From Planctomycetaceae bacterium (lineage in GTDB: Bacteria; Planctomycetota; Planctomycetia; Planctomycetales; Planctomycetaceae): 10,926 nt of DNA. The notes under the pieces are model-generated. The model was given only the letters and a program-made list of their open reading frames with translations. It searched no databases and was not told where the DNA came from. The stretch lies in NCBI GenBank assembly GCA_023258825.1, contig JALQWE010000080.1:1-10926 (forward strand), in the 5' to 3' direction. A program made the position numbers and the translations under genes. Position 1 is the first letter of the stretch. Every line of letters starts with the position of its first letter. This document shows, piece by piece, positions 1-7,958 of this stretch.

Positions 1-169
1 CACGTCGCTGGTGCCGACACCGGAGCGTCTCAGCTGTAGCACTGCCAGGCTTCCACTTTTCTGAGGTTCCCGCATCCGCTAAAAGTCGCAGCCTGCAGAA
101 ACTGAGACCGGCAGGTTCGGCAACCTGCACCTCGATGCTCTCGTTTCCTGTCACGGACCTTCAGCCAGA
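1..169. other. Upstream region with no assignable gene
   Basis: No convincing gene is visible. On the + strand one frame ends at a TAG at 37-39 after only 12 codons, which could be the tail of an upstream gene but is too short to identify. Another frame stays open to about 170, but its translation is arginine- and serine-rich and looks like no known protein. A short inverted pair (acttttc/aaaagt type) lies around 54-86, and a stronger hairpin at 111-128 is listed separately. Confidence 0.4.
111..128. other. Hairpin upstream of argJ
   Basis: GCAGGTT (111-117) and AACCTGC (122-128) form a perfect 7-bp stem with the 4-base loop CGGC. It lies 54 bases before the argJ ATG. No T-run follows on either strand, so it is not a standard intrinsic terminator. 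It could be the end structure of an upstream transcript or part of the argJ leader. Confidence 0.35.
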
Positions 170-181
170 TTGATTCGCTTC

Positions 182-1387
182 ATGTCACAACAGGCCAGCC
201 TTCCTCGTGGTTTTCAGACAGCCGGGTTCACCTGCGGAATCAAGGCCAGCGGAAAACCGGACTTGTCGCTGTTTGTTTCCACGGTTCCGGCTTCAGCCGC
301 CGGGGTCTTTACCACTAACAAAGTGTGCGGTGCGCCCGTCATTGTGTCTCGGAGCCGTGTGCCATCTTCCACATCACGTGCCGTGGTCATCAATTCCGGG
401 AATTCCAACGCGGCCACAGGAGCCCCCGGAATTGCCAATGCCGAGGCGATGACAGCCACACTGGCCAACTGTCTCAGCTGTCCTCCTGCGGACGTGCTGG
501 TGTGTTCCACCGGTGTGATTGGTGTGCCGTTGCCGATGCCGCTGCTGCAGTCCGGAATTCCCCAGGCGTTCGCCTTGCTGGGAGATTCTGACCAGCATCT
601 GCTGGACGCGGCCACGGGCATTATGACCACGGATACCTTTCCAAAACTTACGTCCTGTGACGTGGCAGTCCGGGGTGGGACAGTGCGAGTCTCGGGGGTT
701 TGCAAGGGAGCCGCCATGATTGCTCCGAACATGGCGACGATGCTGGGAGTAATTATGACCGATGCACCGTTAGCGCCTGAGCAGTGCGCTGCGATGCTGA
801 AAGCTGGCGTAGACCGAACGTTCAACTGCATCAGTGTCGATGGTCATATGAGCACCAGCGATACGGTCCTGCTGCTGGCTAATGGCGCGTCAGCGGTGAC
901 GCTGTCGGATGACGATCTGCAGCAGGTGGCCGAAGCGGTACGGGTTGTCTGTCAGCATCTGGCGACCAGTATTATCCGGGACGCCGAAGGCGCGGACCAC
1001 TTTATTACGGTTGACGTCACCGGCCTTGCGACTCGGGATTTTGCCTGGCGGATGGCCAAAGAAATTGCCGAGAGTGCGCTGGTGAAGACAGCAATCACCG
1101 GTGGAGACCCCAATTGGGGTCGGATCGTGTCTGCGGCGGGCTATGCCGGAGTGGATTTTGACACCGCATACGTCTCACTGAAGATCAATGGAACAGAAGT
1201 TTATCGGGCGGGAACGCCGGTCCCCTTCGACGCGGCGTCCTTATCCACGGCACTGAAAACGAATCGCGACGTGCATCTGGAACTTGCAGTCGGTGGTGGG
1301 CCATGCTCCGGTCGTGAGGCGGTACGGTTCTGGACGTCGGATCTGACAGCGGAATACGTTCGACTGAATTCGGAGTACACGACCTGA
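182..1387 (+). CDS. argJ: ArgJ: bifunctional ornithine acetyltransferase / N-acetylglutamate synthase
   Basis: ArgJ moves the acetyl group from N-acetylornithine to glutamate, closing the cyclic arginine pathway. Many members also make N-acetylglutamate from acetyl-CoA. The protein acts in the cytoplasm and is made as a precursor that cuts itself into alpha and beta chains. The cleavage and nucleophile motif KGAAMIAPNMATML is present at residues 175-188, with the catalytic Thr at 186. Other family blocks are INSGNSNAATG (70-80), MTTDTFPK (148-155), GGDPNWGRI (307-315) and a C-terminus ending in SEYTT, as is usual for ArgJ. The frame is open from a TTG at 170, but I chose the ATG at 182 because it gives the typical short N-terminus (MSQQASLPRGF). 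The length of 401 residues is normal. No Shine-Dalgarno is obvious. The reading frame is intact. Whether it is monofunctional or bifunctional cannot be told from sequence; retention of the full N-terminal half does not decide it. Confidence 0.96.
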   Translation: MSQQASLPRGFQTAGFTCGIKASGKPDLSLFVSTVPASAAGVFTTNKVCGAPVIVSRSRVPSSTSRAVVINSGNSNAATGAPGIANAEAMTATLANCLSCPPADVLVCSTGVIGVPLPMPLLQSGIPQAFALLGDSDQHLLDAATGIMTTDTFPKLTSCDVAVRGGTVRVSGVCKGAAMIAPNMATMLGVIMTDAPLAPEQCAAMLKAGVDRTFNCISVDGHMSTSDTVLLLANGASAVTLSDDDLQQVAEAVRVVCQHLATSIIRDAEGADHFITVDVTGLATRDFAWRMAKEIAESALVKTAITGGDPNWGRIVSAAGYAGVDFDTAYVSLKINGTEVYRAGTPVPFDAASLSTALKTNRDVHLELAVGGGPCSGREAVRFWTSDLTAEYVRLNSEYTT

Positions 1388-1578
1388 CACCGCCGCGAAC
1401 GAACGCCTGCTGACGTCCGGACCGATTCACGCGGGCCTGGTCGCGGCGGACGAAAAAGCGTGACGAAACCCTGCGCGCGAGGTCTCCGACGGGTAGAATC
1501 AGCGCTGGCCCGCCAAGGGATCACATGGCCCATGCGCCCCTGAAATCGGGCACGACAACCGGGAAAACCGCTGGCTGG

Positions 1579-1608
1579 GTGACAAAAAACGCCGATAAAC
1601 TGAATATT
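1579..1608 (+). promoter_or_regulatory. Candidate sigma70-type promoter for pcm
   Basis: GTGACA at 1579-1584 matches 5 of 6 bases of the -35 consensus. AATATT at 1603-1608 matches 4 of 6 of the -10 consensus, with an 18-base spacer. A start site near 1615 would leave a leader of about 40 bases before the ATG at 1656. This is a visual match only, and it overlaps the hairpin at 1597-1617. Confidence 0.3.
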
Positions 1609-1617
1609 TTTCAGTTT
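1597..1617. other. AT-rich hairpin between argJ and pcm
   Basis: AAACTGA (1597-1603) and TCAGTTT (1611-1617) form a perfect 7-bp stem with a 7-base loop. It could be a weak terminator for argJ or, since it overlaps the -10-like sequence, an operator for pcm. There is no T-run right after the stem; a T5 tract appears 14 bases later. Confidence 0.3.
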
Positions 1618-1655
1618 CCGGAACCCCCGATTTTTGTTGACGAGGATGCCACCGC

Positions 1656-1808
1656 ATGTTCTCAGAGTACCGGAACACTGCAGAAACGAACATCCCGCGG
1701 AAATCCCGGTCAGCGGCCGGCGCACACTTCAGACAGCAGCTGCGGTTCTGTCTGCTTGCCATAAGTCTCTGGCTGACGGCGTCTTCCTGGGGCTGGTCGC
1801 AGCAGAAG
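1656..1808 (+). pseudogene. pcm: Signal-peptide segment of pcm, out of frame with its catalytic part
   Basis: The frame opening with ATG at 1656 encodes a textbook secretion signal: a basic region with R26 and R30, a hydrophobic core FCLLAISLWL (residues 31-40), and a polar end ASSWGWS with likely cleavage near S48 before QQ. Codons are GC-rich at the third position, as in real genes here. Without a shift this frame becomes arginine/tryptophan-rich nonsense from about 1808 and stops at 1991. The catalytic methyltransferase continues in the frame one base upstream, and the joint falls around 1800-1810 in the CAGCAGAAGCG stretch. One added base there would read SQQ-x-AMVQTALEAEGI, which is what a secreted member of the family would look like. 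The simplest reading is a single-base deletion, either real or a sequence error. Confidence 0.6.
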
Positions 1809-1810
1809 CG

Positions 1811-2923
1811 ATGGTGCAGACAGCACTGGAGGCGGAGGGAATTCGCAATCCGCTGGTGTTGTCGGCGATGCGAGCGATCCCGCGTCATGAATTTGTGCGG
1901 ACGGCGGATCGAGCGCGGGCCTACGAGGACACGGCCCTGGCCATTGGCAATCAGCAGACCATTTCTCCTCCGTATGTCGTGGCCTACATGACCGAGGTAC
2001 TGGATCCGCAGCGCGAGCATCGCGTCCTGGAGATTGGCACCGGCAGCGGGTATCAGGCTGCGGTGCTGGGAGCGATCGTGAAAGACGTTTACACGATTGA
2101 AATTGTCCCGGCGCTGGCGAAGCAGGCCGCCAAACGTCTGAAAGATCTGGACTACACCAACATTCATGTGCGGGAAGGCGACGGCTATCTGGGCTGGCCC
2201 GAGCACGCTCCGTTTGACCGCATCATTGTGACCTGTTCTCCGGAGAATGTTCCGCAGCCACTGGTGGATCAGCTGAAGGAAGGTGGGCGGATGATTATCC
2301 CGATCGGAGAACGCTATCAGCAGGCCTTTCATCTGTTTCGCAAGGAGCAGGGGAAGTTACAGGACGAGAAACTGATCTCAACGCTGTTTGTCCCGATGAC
2401 GGGGACGTCTGAAGAACAGCGGCGCGTGCTGCCGGACCCTCGAAACCCACGTCTGGTGAATGGTTCTTTTGAAGAGGACACAAACGGGGACGGCCGAGCC
2501 GATGGCTGGCACTATCAGCGAAACGTTGAACTGGCGACGGAAGGGGCGATGGAGGGCGTGCAGTATCTGCACTTTGAAAACAAAGATCATGCGGGCATTT
2601 CCCAGGCGTTGCAGGGCACTGCCGTGGATGGGAGACTGGTGGCGGGTCTGCAGTTGCAGTACTGGGTGCGACACACGTCGGTCGTTCCGGACCCGGCTCC
2701 GGGCGGACAGGCGGCGATTGTGGTGCACTTCTACGACAATGTGCGGCGTGAGATTTCCGCAGTCGTGCTGGGGAAATGGCGTGGCACGCTGGACTGGCAG
2801 GATGCCAAATCACTGGTGCCAGTGCCTCCAACCGCCCGGGAAATGATCATCAGAATCGGGCTGAACGGCGCCACCGGGCAACTTGACCTGGACGATCTGA
2901 GAATGACACCAGTGCCCAGGTGA
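1811..2923 (+). CDS. pcm: Protein-L-isoaspartate O-methyltransferase with C-terminal beta-sandwich module
   Basis: PCMT uses S-adenosylmethionine to methylate L-isoaspartyl residues in damaged proteins so that they can revert to aspartate. Counting from the ATG at 1811 (370 residues), the family blocks are PRHEFV (24-29), AIGNQQTISPPYVVAYM (44-60), the SAM-binding VLEIGTGSGYQ (72-82), GDGYLGWPEHAPFDRIIVT (about 124-141) and EGGRMIIPIG (157-166). The usual PCMT ends near residue 205. Here about 150 more residues follow, starting with a block rich in N, D and G (NGSFEEDTNGDGRADGW, 217-233) and alternating strands typical of carbohydrate-binding-like jelly-roll modules. This frame is open back to a TTG at 1634, but residues encoded before 1811 have no family resemblance, while the neighbouring frame at 1656-1808 carries a good signal peptide. 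I therefore think the intact gene ran 1656-2923 and is frameshifted here. As it stands, translation from 1811 would give a cytoplasmic enzyme. Confidence 0.85.
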   Translation: MVQTALEAEGIRNPLVLSAMRAIPRHEFVRTADRARAYEDTALAIGNQQTISPPYVVAYMTEVLDPQREHRVLEIGTGSGYQAAVLGAIVKDVYTIEIVPALAKQAAKRLKDLDYTNIHVREGDGYLGWPEHAPFDRIIVTCSPENVPQPLVDQLKEGGRMIIPIGERYQQAFHLFRKEQGKLQDEKLISTLFVPMTGTSEEQRRVLPDPRNPRLVNGSFEEDTNGDGRADGWHYQRNVELATEGAMEGVQYLHFENKDHAGISQALQGTAVDGRLVAGLQLQYWVRHTSVVPDPAPGGQAAIVVHFYDNVRREISAVVLGKWRGTLDWQDAKSLVPVPPTAREMIIRIGLNGATGQLDLDDLRMTPVPR

Positions 2924-3297
2924 TCGTGGATGGATCGCACCACCAGGCCCGCAACTCCGCCACTGGTTCCTGAATCAGGAAACACCCTGCTTCCACAGCC
3001 GATACAAATCCGGCTCTGCGGCACCAGTGGCTTCACTGTTTCCCTGCGGCGCCGTATCATACCGCTCCGACCACTGTTTCCTGCCCGAGTAAAGCGATCA
3101 GGGGTGTTCCTGCCAGGTCTGCTGAGTGTCTTCGTTCTCGTTCAATCGTCACCATGGTCCCCACGGCTGTCGACTCTGACGCGTATTCGACGCCACAGTC
3201 CGAAACCTCCGCAGCACCTCAGATTTAAGCCATCTGCGTTGTCTTGCCCGCCTGATTGTGACATCAGGGTTTCCTCAGTTCCGCCGGACCTGCTCTC
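2924..3297. other. 374-base gap with inverted repeats, no recognised gene
   Basis: No tRNA, known riboswitch or convincing gene is visible. A + strand frame from 2930 to 3301 has no protein-like composition. The first 110 bases are rich in inverted repeats: GCCACTGGT (2959-2967) with ACCAGTGGC (3023-3031), TTCCTGA/TCAGGAA around 2967-2981, and AGCCG (2997-3001) with CGGCT (3011-3015). CAGGAAACACCCTG near 2976 is also an imperfect partner of CAGGGGTGTTCCTG near 3100. This could be an RNA leader or 3' structure. I see no convincing promoter for the gene that follows. Confidence 0.35.
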
Positions 3298-5388
3298 ATG
3301 ACTCGTATTTCTCAACTCCTGCTGTTCTGTGTTTCCATCGTCCTGACAGAGGGAATCCCGGCCACAGCAATGGCAGTGCAGACAGAGACAGCCCCGGCCA
3401 CGGCAGGTACAGACGAGGCCGCCGCCCAGCCTCCGGAAAATCCCTTTCCGAAAGCAGTGAAAATCCCGGCAGGGATTCTGGATGGCGGCAGCGAATGGAT
3501 GAACACCTCGCGGCCCATCGACCTTGCCGAACTGAAGGGCAAGGTGGTGCTGCTGGACTTCTGGACTTACTGCTGCATTAACTGCATGCATGTCCTTCCC
3601 GACCTGAAATACCTCGAAGAAAAGTACGGGGATCAGTTGGTCGTGATCGGCGTGCATTCGGCGAAATTCGACAACGAGAAGGATTCCGCAAACATTCGGG
3701 ACGCCATATTGAGGTACGAGATTCAGCATCCGGTCGTCAACGACAGTGAGATGCTGATCTGGAGGAAGTTCGGGACGCGCGCCTGGCCCACCGTTGCGTT
3801 GATCGATCCGGAAGGCAATTACTGTGGCTCACAAAGCGGGGAAGGGCACCGGGAATTGCTGGATACGGTGATTGGACAGCTGATCAAATATCATCGCAGT
3901 CGCGGCACCCTGAATGAAACTCCGATTGTTTTTGATCGTGAGTCCGCGAAGGTGCAGGCCACCCCGCTGCGTTACCCTGGCAAAGTGCTGGCGGACCCTG
4001 TTGGGCAGCGACTGTTCATCACCGACAGCAATCACAATCGGATTGTAGTCACCAGCCTGTCCGGTGAATTGAAATCCGTGATCGGCAGTGGACGTTCCGG
4101 ACGTCGGGACGGCAGTTTTCAGGAAGCGGAATTTCAGCGGCCTCAGGGGACCGCTCTGGTAGGCAATCTTCTGTATGTTGCCGACACAGAGAACCACTTG
4201 ATTCGCCGCATCGATCTGGACGCGGGAACCGTCAGCACGCTGGCAGGTACCGGTGAACAGGGCCAACCCGGGGTTCCTGCCAGTGGACGTTTACTGGAAA
4301 CACCGCTCAACAGCCCCTGGTCGATCGCCGCTGTGAATGGCACTCTGTACATCGCCATGGCTGGTCCGCACCAGATCTGGTCCCACAGCATCGGCAGTGA
4401 CGCAATCAGTGCTTTTGCCGGCAGTGGTCGCGAGGATGTCATCAATGGCCCGCTGGCGACGGCCGCATTCGCTCAGCCTTCCGAAATCATCGCAGACGCT
4501 ACCGGAAACTTTCTGTATCTTGTCGACAGCGAAGGATCGTCGATTCGACGGGTGCCTGTGGATCCGGCGGGCGAGGTCAGCACACTTGCCGGCACCTCCG
4601 AACTTCCCCGCGGGCAGTCGCTGTTCGCCTTCGGGGATCTCGATGGAATCGGGGCAGAGGCTCGCTTTCAGCATCCCCTGGGAATTGCACTGTTTCAGGA
4701 TCAACTGTACATCGCCGACTCTTACAATCACAAAATCCGCCAATTGACGCTGGCTTCCAATGCCGTGTCCACATGGCTTGGCGACGGCAAGCCTGGCAGG
4801 GGACTGGACCCCGTTCAACTGAATGAGCCGGGGGGATTGTCAATTGCTCAGGACCGTCTGTGGATTGCCGACACCAACAACCATCGGATTCTGACAATCA
4901 ATTTGACCGATCGCAGCACAGCGGTGCTGGACATTCCCGGATTAGCACCGCCGGCAGCCGTCGCCACGGTCTCGCGACCGGACCTGAGCAAGGCAGTGGA
5001 ACTTCCGGAACAGAAACTGGCTGTTAGTTCGGCCGTACAGTTTGCCGTGCAGCTCAGTATCCCGGAGGGCAACAAACGCAACGAGTTGTTTCCTGTGACA
5101 TGGAGTGTGTTCAGCGAGGGTGAGACTTCACTGCTCGCAAACAATGCTTCAGGAGTCCGTACGGAGGCTCAGGTGACAGAAGGCAACGTCGCCGAATTCT
5201 CCGTTCCGCTAACAGGCCAACCCGGCAGCTGTACCGTCATTCTGCAGGTGTCTTATGGCTACTGTGCAGCAGATGGAACGGGGCTGTGTCGCCTGGCAAC
5301 CGGAACCTGGAAGATCCCGGTTGTGCTGAATACTGACGGTGGCGAAAGCCGAATTTCGATCACGTTTCCGGAGCCACCATCCATGTAA
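3298..5388 (+). CDS. Exported thioredoxin-like / NHL-repeat protein (NHLRC2-like)
   Basis: The N-terminus is a signal peptide with hydrophobic core LLLFCVSIVL (7-16) and a likely cleavage after AMA (24-26), so the protein probably acts outside the cytoplasm. A thioredoxin-like domain spans about 55-200. DFWTYCCINC (87-96) holds the CxxC pair C93/C96 preceded by an extra Cys 92, and WPTV (163-166) supplies the cis-proline loop. The CCINC motif is the hallmark of the NHLRC2 family. NHL-type beta-propeller repeats follow at about 225-545, with recurring LYVADTENHLIRRID-like units (240-250, 292-305, 406-419, 470-482, 521-532). A C-terminal beta-rich domain (570-690) carries paired cysteines C656 and C664. 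The architecture suggests a redox or scaffold role on extracytoplasmic proteins, but no substrate is known from sequence. The 696 residues match the full-length family, and the reading frame is intact. The ATG at 3298 was chosen because it starts directly at the signal peptide; there is no clear Shine-Dalgarno. It stands alone in its transcription direction context, with gaps on both sides. Confidence 0.88.
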   Translation: MTRISQLLLFCVSIVLTEGIPATAMAVQTETAPATAGTDEAAAQPPENPFPKAVKIPAGILDGGSEWMNTSRPIDLAELKGKVVLLDFWTYCCINCMHVLPDLKYLEEKYGDQLVVIGVHSAKFDNEKDSANIRDAILRYEIQHPVVNDSEMLIWRKFGTRAWPTVALIDPEGNYCGSQSGEGHRELLDTVIGQLIKYHRSRGTLNETPIVFDRESAKVQATPLRYPGKVLADPVGQRLFITDSNHNRIVVTSLSGELKSVIGSGRSGRRDGSFQEAEFQRPQGTALVGNLLYVADTENHLIRRIDLDAGTVSTLAGTGEQGQPGVPASGRLLETPLNSPWSIAAVNGTLYIAMAGPHQIWSHSIGSDAISAFAGSGREDVINGPLATAAFAQPSEIIADATGNFLYLVDSEGSSIRRVPVDPAGEVSTLAGTSELPRGQSLFAFGDLDGIGAEARFQHPLGIALFQDQLYIADSYNHKIRQLTLASNAVSTWLGDGKPGRGLDPVQLNEPGGLSIAQDRLWIADTNNHRILTINLTDRSTAVLDIPGLAPPAAVATVSRPDLSKAVELPEQKLAVSSAVQFAVQLSIPEGNKRNELFPVTWSVFSEGETSLLANNASGVRTEAQVTEGNVAEFSVPLTGQPGSCTVILQVSYGYCAADGTGLCRLATGTWKIPVVLNTDGGESRISITFPEPPSM

Positions 5389-5645
5389 ACAGAGGCTCCC
5401 ACCCGAACTCATCCGCCATCCGGCGATGTTCATGAACAGGAACGATGCCGTAAGGCAGGCGACAGGCTGAGATGCCCCGGTGATGTGCCCCATCGGCAGA
5501 CCGCGCAGGTGAGTACCTGCAACAGATTCCATTTTCAGCACGTCGACAAACGTCGACTGTGCCCTTTGTAAACTTGAAACAGGTCAGCCTGCCTGAAGTC
5601 GTCAGGACATCAGTCACCGGGCGGCCGCTGCATTGAAATGCTGTT
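5389..5645. other. Spacer between NHL protein and methyltransferase genes
   Basis: This 257-base stretch has no supported gene. Open frames on the - strand (about 5209-5541 and 5360-5872) overlap the ends of both neighbouring genes and have cysteine- and arginine-rich translations, so I treat them as chance. The stretch contains one clear hairpin (5538-5562) and a weaker one, CCTGA/TCAGG, near 5592-5606. No clear promoter or Shine-Dalgarno precedes the ATG at 5646. Confidence 0.45.
5538..5562 (+). terminator. Hairpin, possible weak terminator
   Basis: GCACGTCGAC (5538-5547) pairs with GTCGAC-T-GTGC (5552-5562), giving a 10-bp stem with one bulged T and a 4-base loop AAAC. It is followed by CCTTTG, only a short T-run. 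It lies 150 bases after the NHL protein stop, so it may end that transcript or insulate the next one. Confidence 0.35.
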
Positions 5646-6776
5646 ATGACATCCCGGCAATCACAGACTGGCCGATCCGGAAAAGGTAAACCGGATGCAC
5701 GAACATTGAAGTCGTGGTCCGATCGGCTGATCGCTGACAGTGTCTCAGAGCTGACGGGGCCGGATGTCCTGGCGGTGCTGATGCATGGCACCACTCTTGC
5801 TTCAGCGTTAAAAGAAGCGCGAAGTGATCTGTCGTTCACGTTTTTTACCCCCGAGCACTTTTTCAGTCGCACGCTGCACAGTTTTCACGATTCCACGGCA
5901 GTAGGTGGCGTCGAACAAACTCGAATCAGCTGTGCCGCAGATCCACCGGAGCATGCCTTTGGTTCAGCGGTGTTTCCCACGTTGATGGGTGATTCCTCCG
6001 AAGTCGCCCAGGAGATGTTTCAAACGCTGCACACGCGACTGAAGCCCGGCGGGCGACTGCTGGTCTCCACCAACAACCTCAAAGGCAAATGGGTGGAAGC
6101 ACAACTGAAGGCACTTTACTCGACCGTGGAAATTCGCAAGTCGCCACATGGGGTCCTGTTCATTGCCACGCGGTCTCAGCCCCTGAAAAAACTTCGGGGC
6201 TATCGGGCTCGATTTGACTTTCGGTACGGTGAGCAATTGCTGACGTGTGAAACGCGGCCAGGGGTCTTCAGTCATCGCCGGCTGGACGGAGGTGCTCGAG
6301 CACTGATTCGGTCGCTGCAGCTGTTCGCGGACTCAACTGAAGGCCTCGACCGGACGCCTCAGAAAATTATCGAAATGGGTTCCGGCTGTGGCGCAGTCTC
6401 CATCGCCGCGGCGACCAGTTTTCCCGATGCGGAATTGCTGGCGGTGGACAGTGACGCGCGCGCCGTGCAGTGCACAGCACAATCGGCCGCACTGAACGGG
6501 ATCACGCGAATCAACACGCTGCTCAGCTCTGAAGGTGCCGTCCCAGCCCCGGGGACCTGGGATCTGCTGCTGGGCAATCCGCCGTACTATTCCGACTTTC
6601 GAATTGCGGAATTGTTTCTGCAGACCGCACGAAAATCACTCCGTCCGGGGGGACGTATTCATATTGTGACGAAGCCCGTGGAATGGCAGGAAGCACGCAT
6701 GAAACAGCTGTTTCAGAATGTGCAGGCCCACAAATTTGGGGAATACACCGTCTTTACAGCCATTCAGAAGGGATAG
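5646..6776 (+). CDS. RsmC/RlmG-like class I SAM methyltransferase (MTS domain)
   Basis: The C-terminal half (about 185-376) is a methyltransferase 'small' domain of the type that methylates exocyclic amines of guanine in ribosomal RNA. RPGVFSHRRLDGGARAL (204-220) is the family entry block, IIEMGSGCGAVSIAA (241-255) is the SAM-binding loop, AVDSD (266-270) is the acidic strand end, and NPPYY (311-315) is the catalytic NPPY motif. The N-terminal half (about 20-180) has a Rossmann-like pattern (LKPGGRLLVSTNN at 132-144) but lacks a SAM loop and NPPY, as in RsmC and RlmG, where the first domain is a degenerate duplicate. The length of 376 residues fits these enzymes. The target (16S G1207, 23S G1835 or another base) cannot be decided from sequence. 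The stop codon at 6774-6776 lies 8 bases before the GTG of the next gene, and the last codons supply that gene's ribosome-binding site, so the two are probably co-translated. Confidence 0.85.
   Translation: MTSRQSQTGRSGKGKPDARTLKSWSDRLIADSVSELTGPDVLAVLMHGTTLASALKEARSDLSFTFFTPEHFFSRTLHSFHDSTAVGGVEQTRISCAADPPEHAFGSAVFPTLMGDSSEVAQEMFQTLHTRLKPGGRLLVSTNNLKGKWVEAQLKALYSTVEIRKSPHGVLFIATRSQPLKKLRGYRARFDFRYGEQLLTCETRPGVFSHRRLDGGARALIRSLQLFADSTEGLDRTPQKIIEMGSGCGAVSIAAATSFPDAELLAVDSDARAVQCTAQSAALNGITRINTLLSSEGAVPAPGTWDLLLGNPPYYSDFRIAELFLQTARKSLRPGGRIHIVTKPVEWQEARMKQLFQNVQAHKFGEYTVFTAIQKG
6768..6773 (+). promoter_or_regulatory. Ribosome-binding site that fixes the ATP-grasp start
   Basis: AAGGGA at 6768-6773 sits 11 bases before GTG 6785, inside the last two codons of the methyltransferase gene. 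It supports GTG 6785 over the ATG at 6683, which would overlap the upstream gene by 94 bases and add 34 residues without family resemblance. Confidence 0.45.
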
Positions 6777-6784
6777 CAGCCGCG

Positions 6785-7921
6785 GTGGATGACTGCAGCA
6801 GCCTGCTGATCATTGAAGAACTGCTGGCCGATGGGCTGGCATGGGAGCAGGCCACCGACAGCCTGCGGCAGGAAGCAGTGGCGATGGTCACAGCGGTTGC
6901 TGCGGATGCGGTCAATGTGGCCGGGTTACGTGTTTGTCTGGTGCTGTCGGACCATGTGGCAGAGCTGCTGGGGCGGCAGGGTTGTCTTCCGACAGAGCTC
7001 CAAATTGTCCGACTCAAATGTTCTCTGGACACCTGGCTGCAATCCCCGGCGCGGCAGGACATCGGCCCCACTCAGCTGGCGCTGCTGATTGCCCCGGAAT
7101 CTGGTGGCGTGCTTGTTCGGCGACTGCAGGTCCTGCAGAGCGAACTCTGGAGAGGCACAGAAACACTGAATCTGCCGTGGGCGCTGGCGGAAATATTTTC
7201 GGATAAGTTCCGGACATCTCAGTGGCTGCAGGCTCGTGGGCTCACCACGCCAAAGACGTGGCTGTTAGGTCGTGAGCAGGCGGAAGCGCTGCGAACGCGC
7301 GGGCTGGTGACGACCGCCAGTGAAAGTGATTTGTCCACAGAGGAATGGACTGCAGTTCTGAAACCGCGGGACGGAGTCGGTTGTGAGCAAGTCAGACTGC
7401 TGCAACTGAGCACCCGCGAGCTGGCCGCAGTTGTCAGCTCCTCACACCCTGCGGACCTGAATGCCTCATGGATTCTGCAGCCGTGGGTCTCGGGAGTCGC
7501 CTGCTCGATCGGGCTGATTGGCGGAGGAACGCCGGCGAACACGGTGATTCTGCCTGCCGGACATCAGACGCTTCGAAGGCACGGAGCCGCGGTGCGATAC
7601 TGTGGCGGGGAAATTCCGTGTGAGGCAGCGATCAATGCGGCGATCACTCCGCTGGCGCAGGCGTTGGTCACTGCGATCGGTCCATTCCGCGGCTGGCTGG
7701 GTGCGGACATCGTCGTTCATCAGAACAACGGCGGGGATTGCTCGGCCACGATCATTGAAATCAATCCCAGGTTGTGCACGAGTTATGTAGGGTATCGCCA
7801 GCTGGCCTGCGGCAATCTGGCCGAATGGTTACTTCAGCGAGCCGGATCTGCACGGGTGGAGTGGCGTGCGGGCGTTATCCGCTTTGGAGCGGACGGTCGG
7901 GCGCGATTGGAGGCGGGCTGA
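6785..7921 (+). CDS. ATP-grasp ligase, MfnD/COG1821-like
   Basis: ATP-grasp enzymes join a carboxylate to an amine through an acyl phosphate. Numbering from GTG 6785 (378 residues), visible landmarks are the first strand LLIIEELLADG (7-17), LIAPESGGVL (101-110), the nucleotide-binding KPRDGVGC (193-200), and the metal-binding end of the fold IIEINPRLCTSYVGYR (323-338), with E325 and N327 as expected ligands. The EINPRL-x-TSYVG-x-R block resembles COG1821 proteins, which include tyramine-L-glutamate ligase MfnD of methanofuran synthesis. Planctomycetes are known to carry tetrahydromethanopterin/methanofuran-type C1 genes, so a cofactor role is plausible, but none of those other genes is in this window. 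A RimK-like or peptide-ligase role is the alternative. I chose GTG 6785 because the fold's first strand begins right after it; the frame is open back to ATG 6683. It follows the methyltransferase by 8 bases and converges on the helicase gene with a 37-base gap. Confidence 0.8.
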   Translation: MDDCSSLLIIEELLADGLAWEQATDSLRQEAVAMVTAVAADAVNVAGLRVCLVLSDHVAELLGRQGCLPTELQIVRLKCSLDTWLQSPARQDIGPTQLALLIAPESGGVLVRRLQVLQSELWRGTETLNLPWALAEIFSDKFRTSQWLQARGLTTPKTWLLGREQAEALRTRGLVTTASESDLSTEEWTAVLKPRDGVGCEQVRLLQLSTRELAAVVSSSHPADLNASWILQPWVSGVACSIGLIGGGTPANTVILPAGHQTLRRHGAAVRYCGGEIPCEAAINAAITPLAQALVTAIGPFRGWLGADIVVHQNNGGDCSATIIEINPRLCTSYVGYRQLACGNLAEWLLQRAGSARVEWRAGVIRFGADGRARLEAG

Positions 7922-7958
7922 AGCAACCGGTTGGTGAGAGCGAACGCGACTGGACGGT
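7922..7958. other. Convergent gap between ATP-grasp and helicase genes
   Basis: Only 37 bases separate the two stop codons. A 10-bp palindrome CAACCGGTTG lies at 7924-7933, but there is no T-run, so no convincing bidirectional terminator is seen and the transcripts probably overlap at their 3' ends. Confidence 0.4.

Larger units (their letters stand above)
1388..1655. other. argJ-pcm spacer
   Basis: This 268-base stretch carries no convincing gene. An open frame at 1525-1764 on the + strand has no recognisable protein character. The spacer becomes AT-rich from about 1580 and contains the promoter-like sequence and the hairpin listed separately. The neighbouring genes have unrelated functions, so separate transcription is plausible. 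Confidence 0.5.
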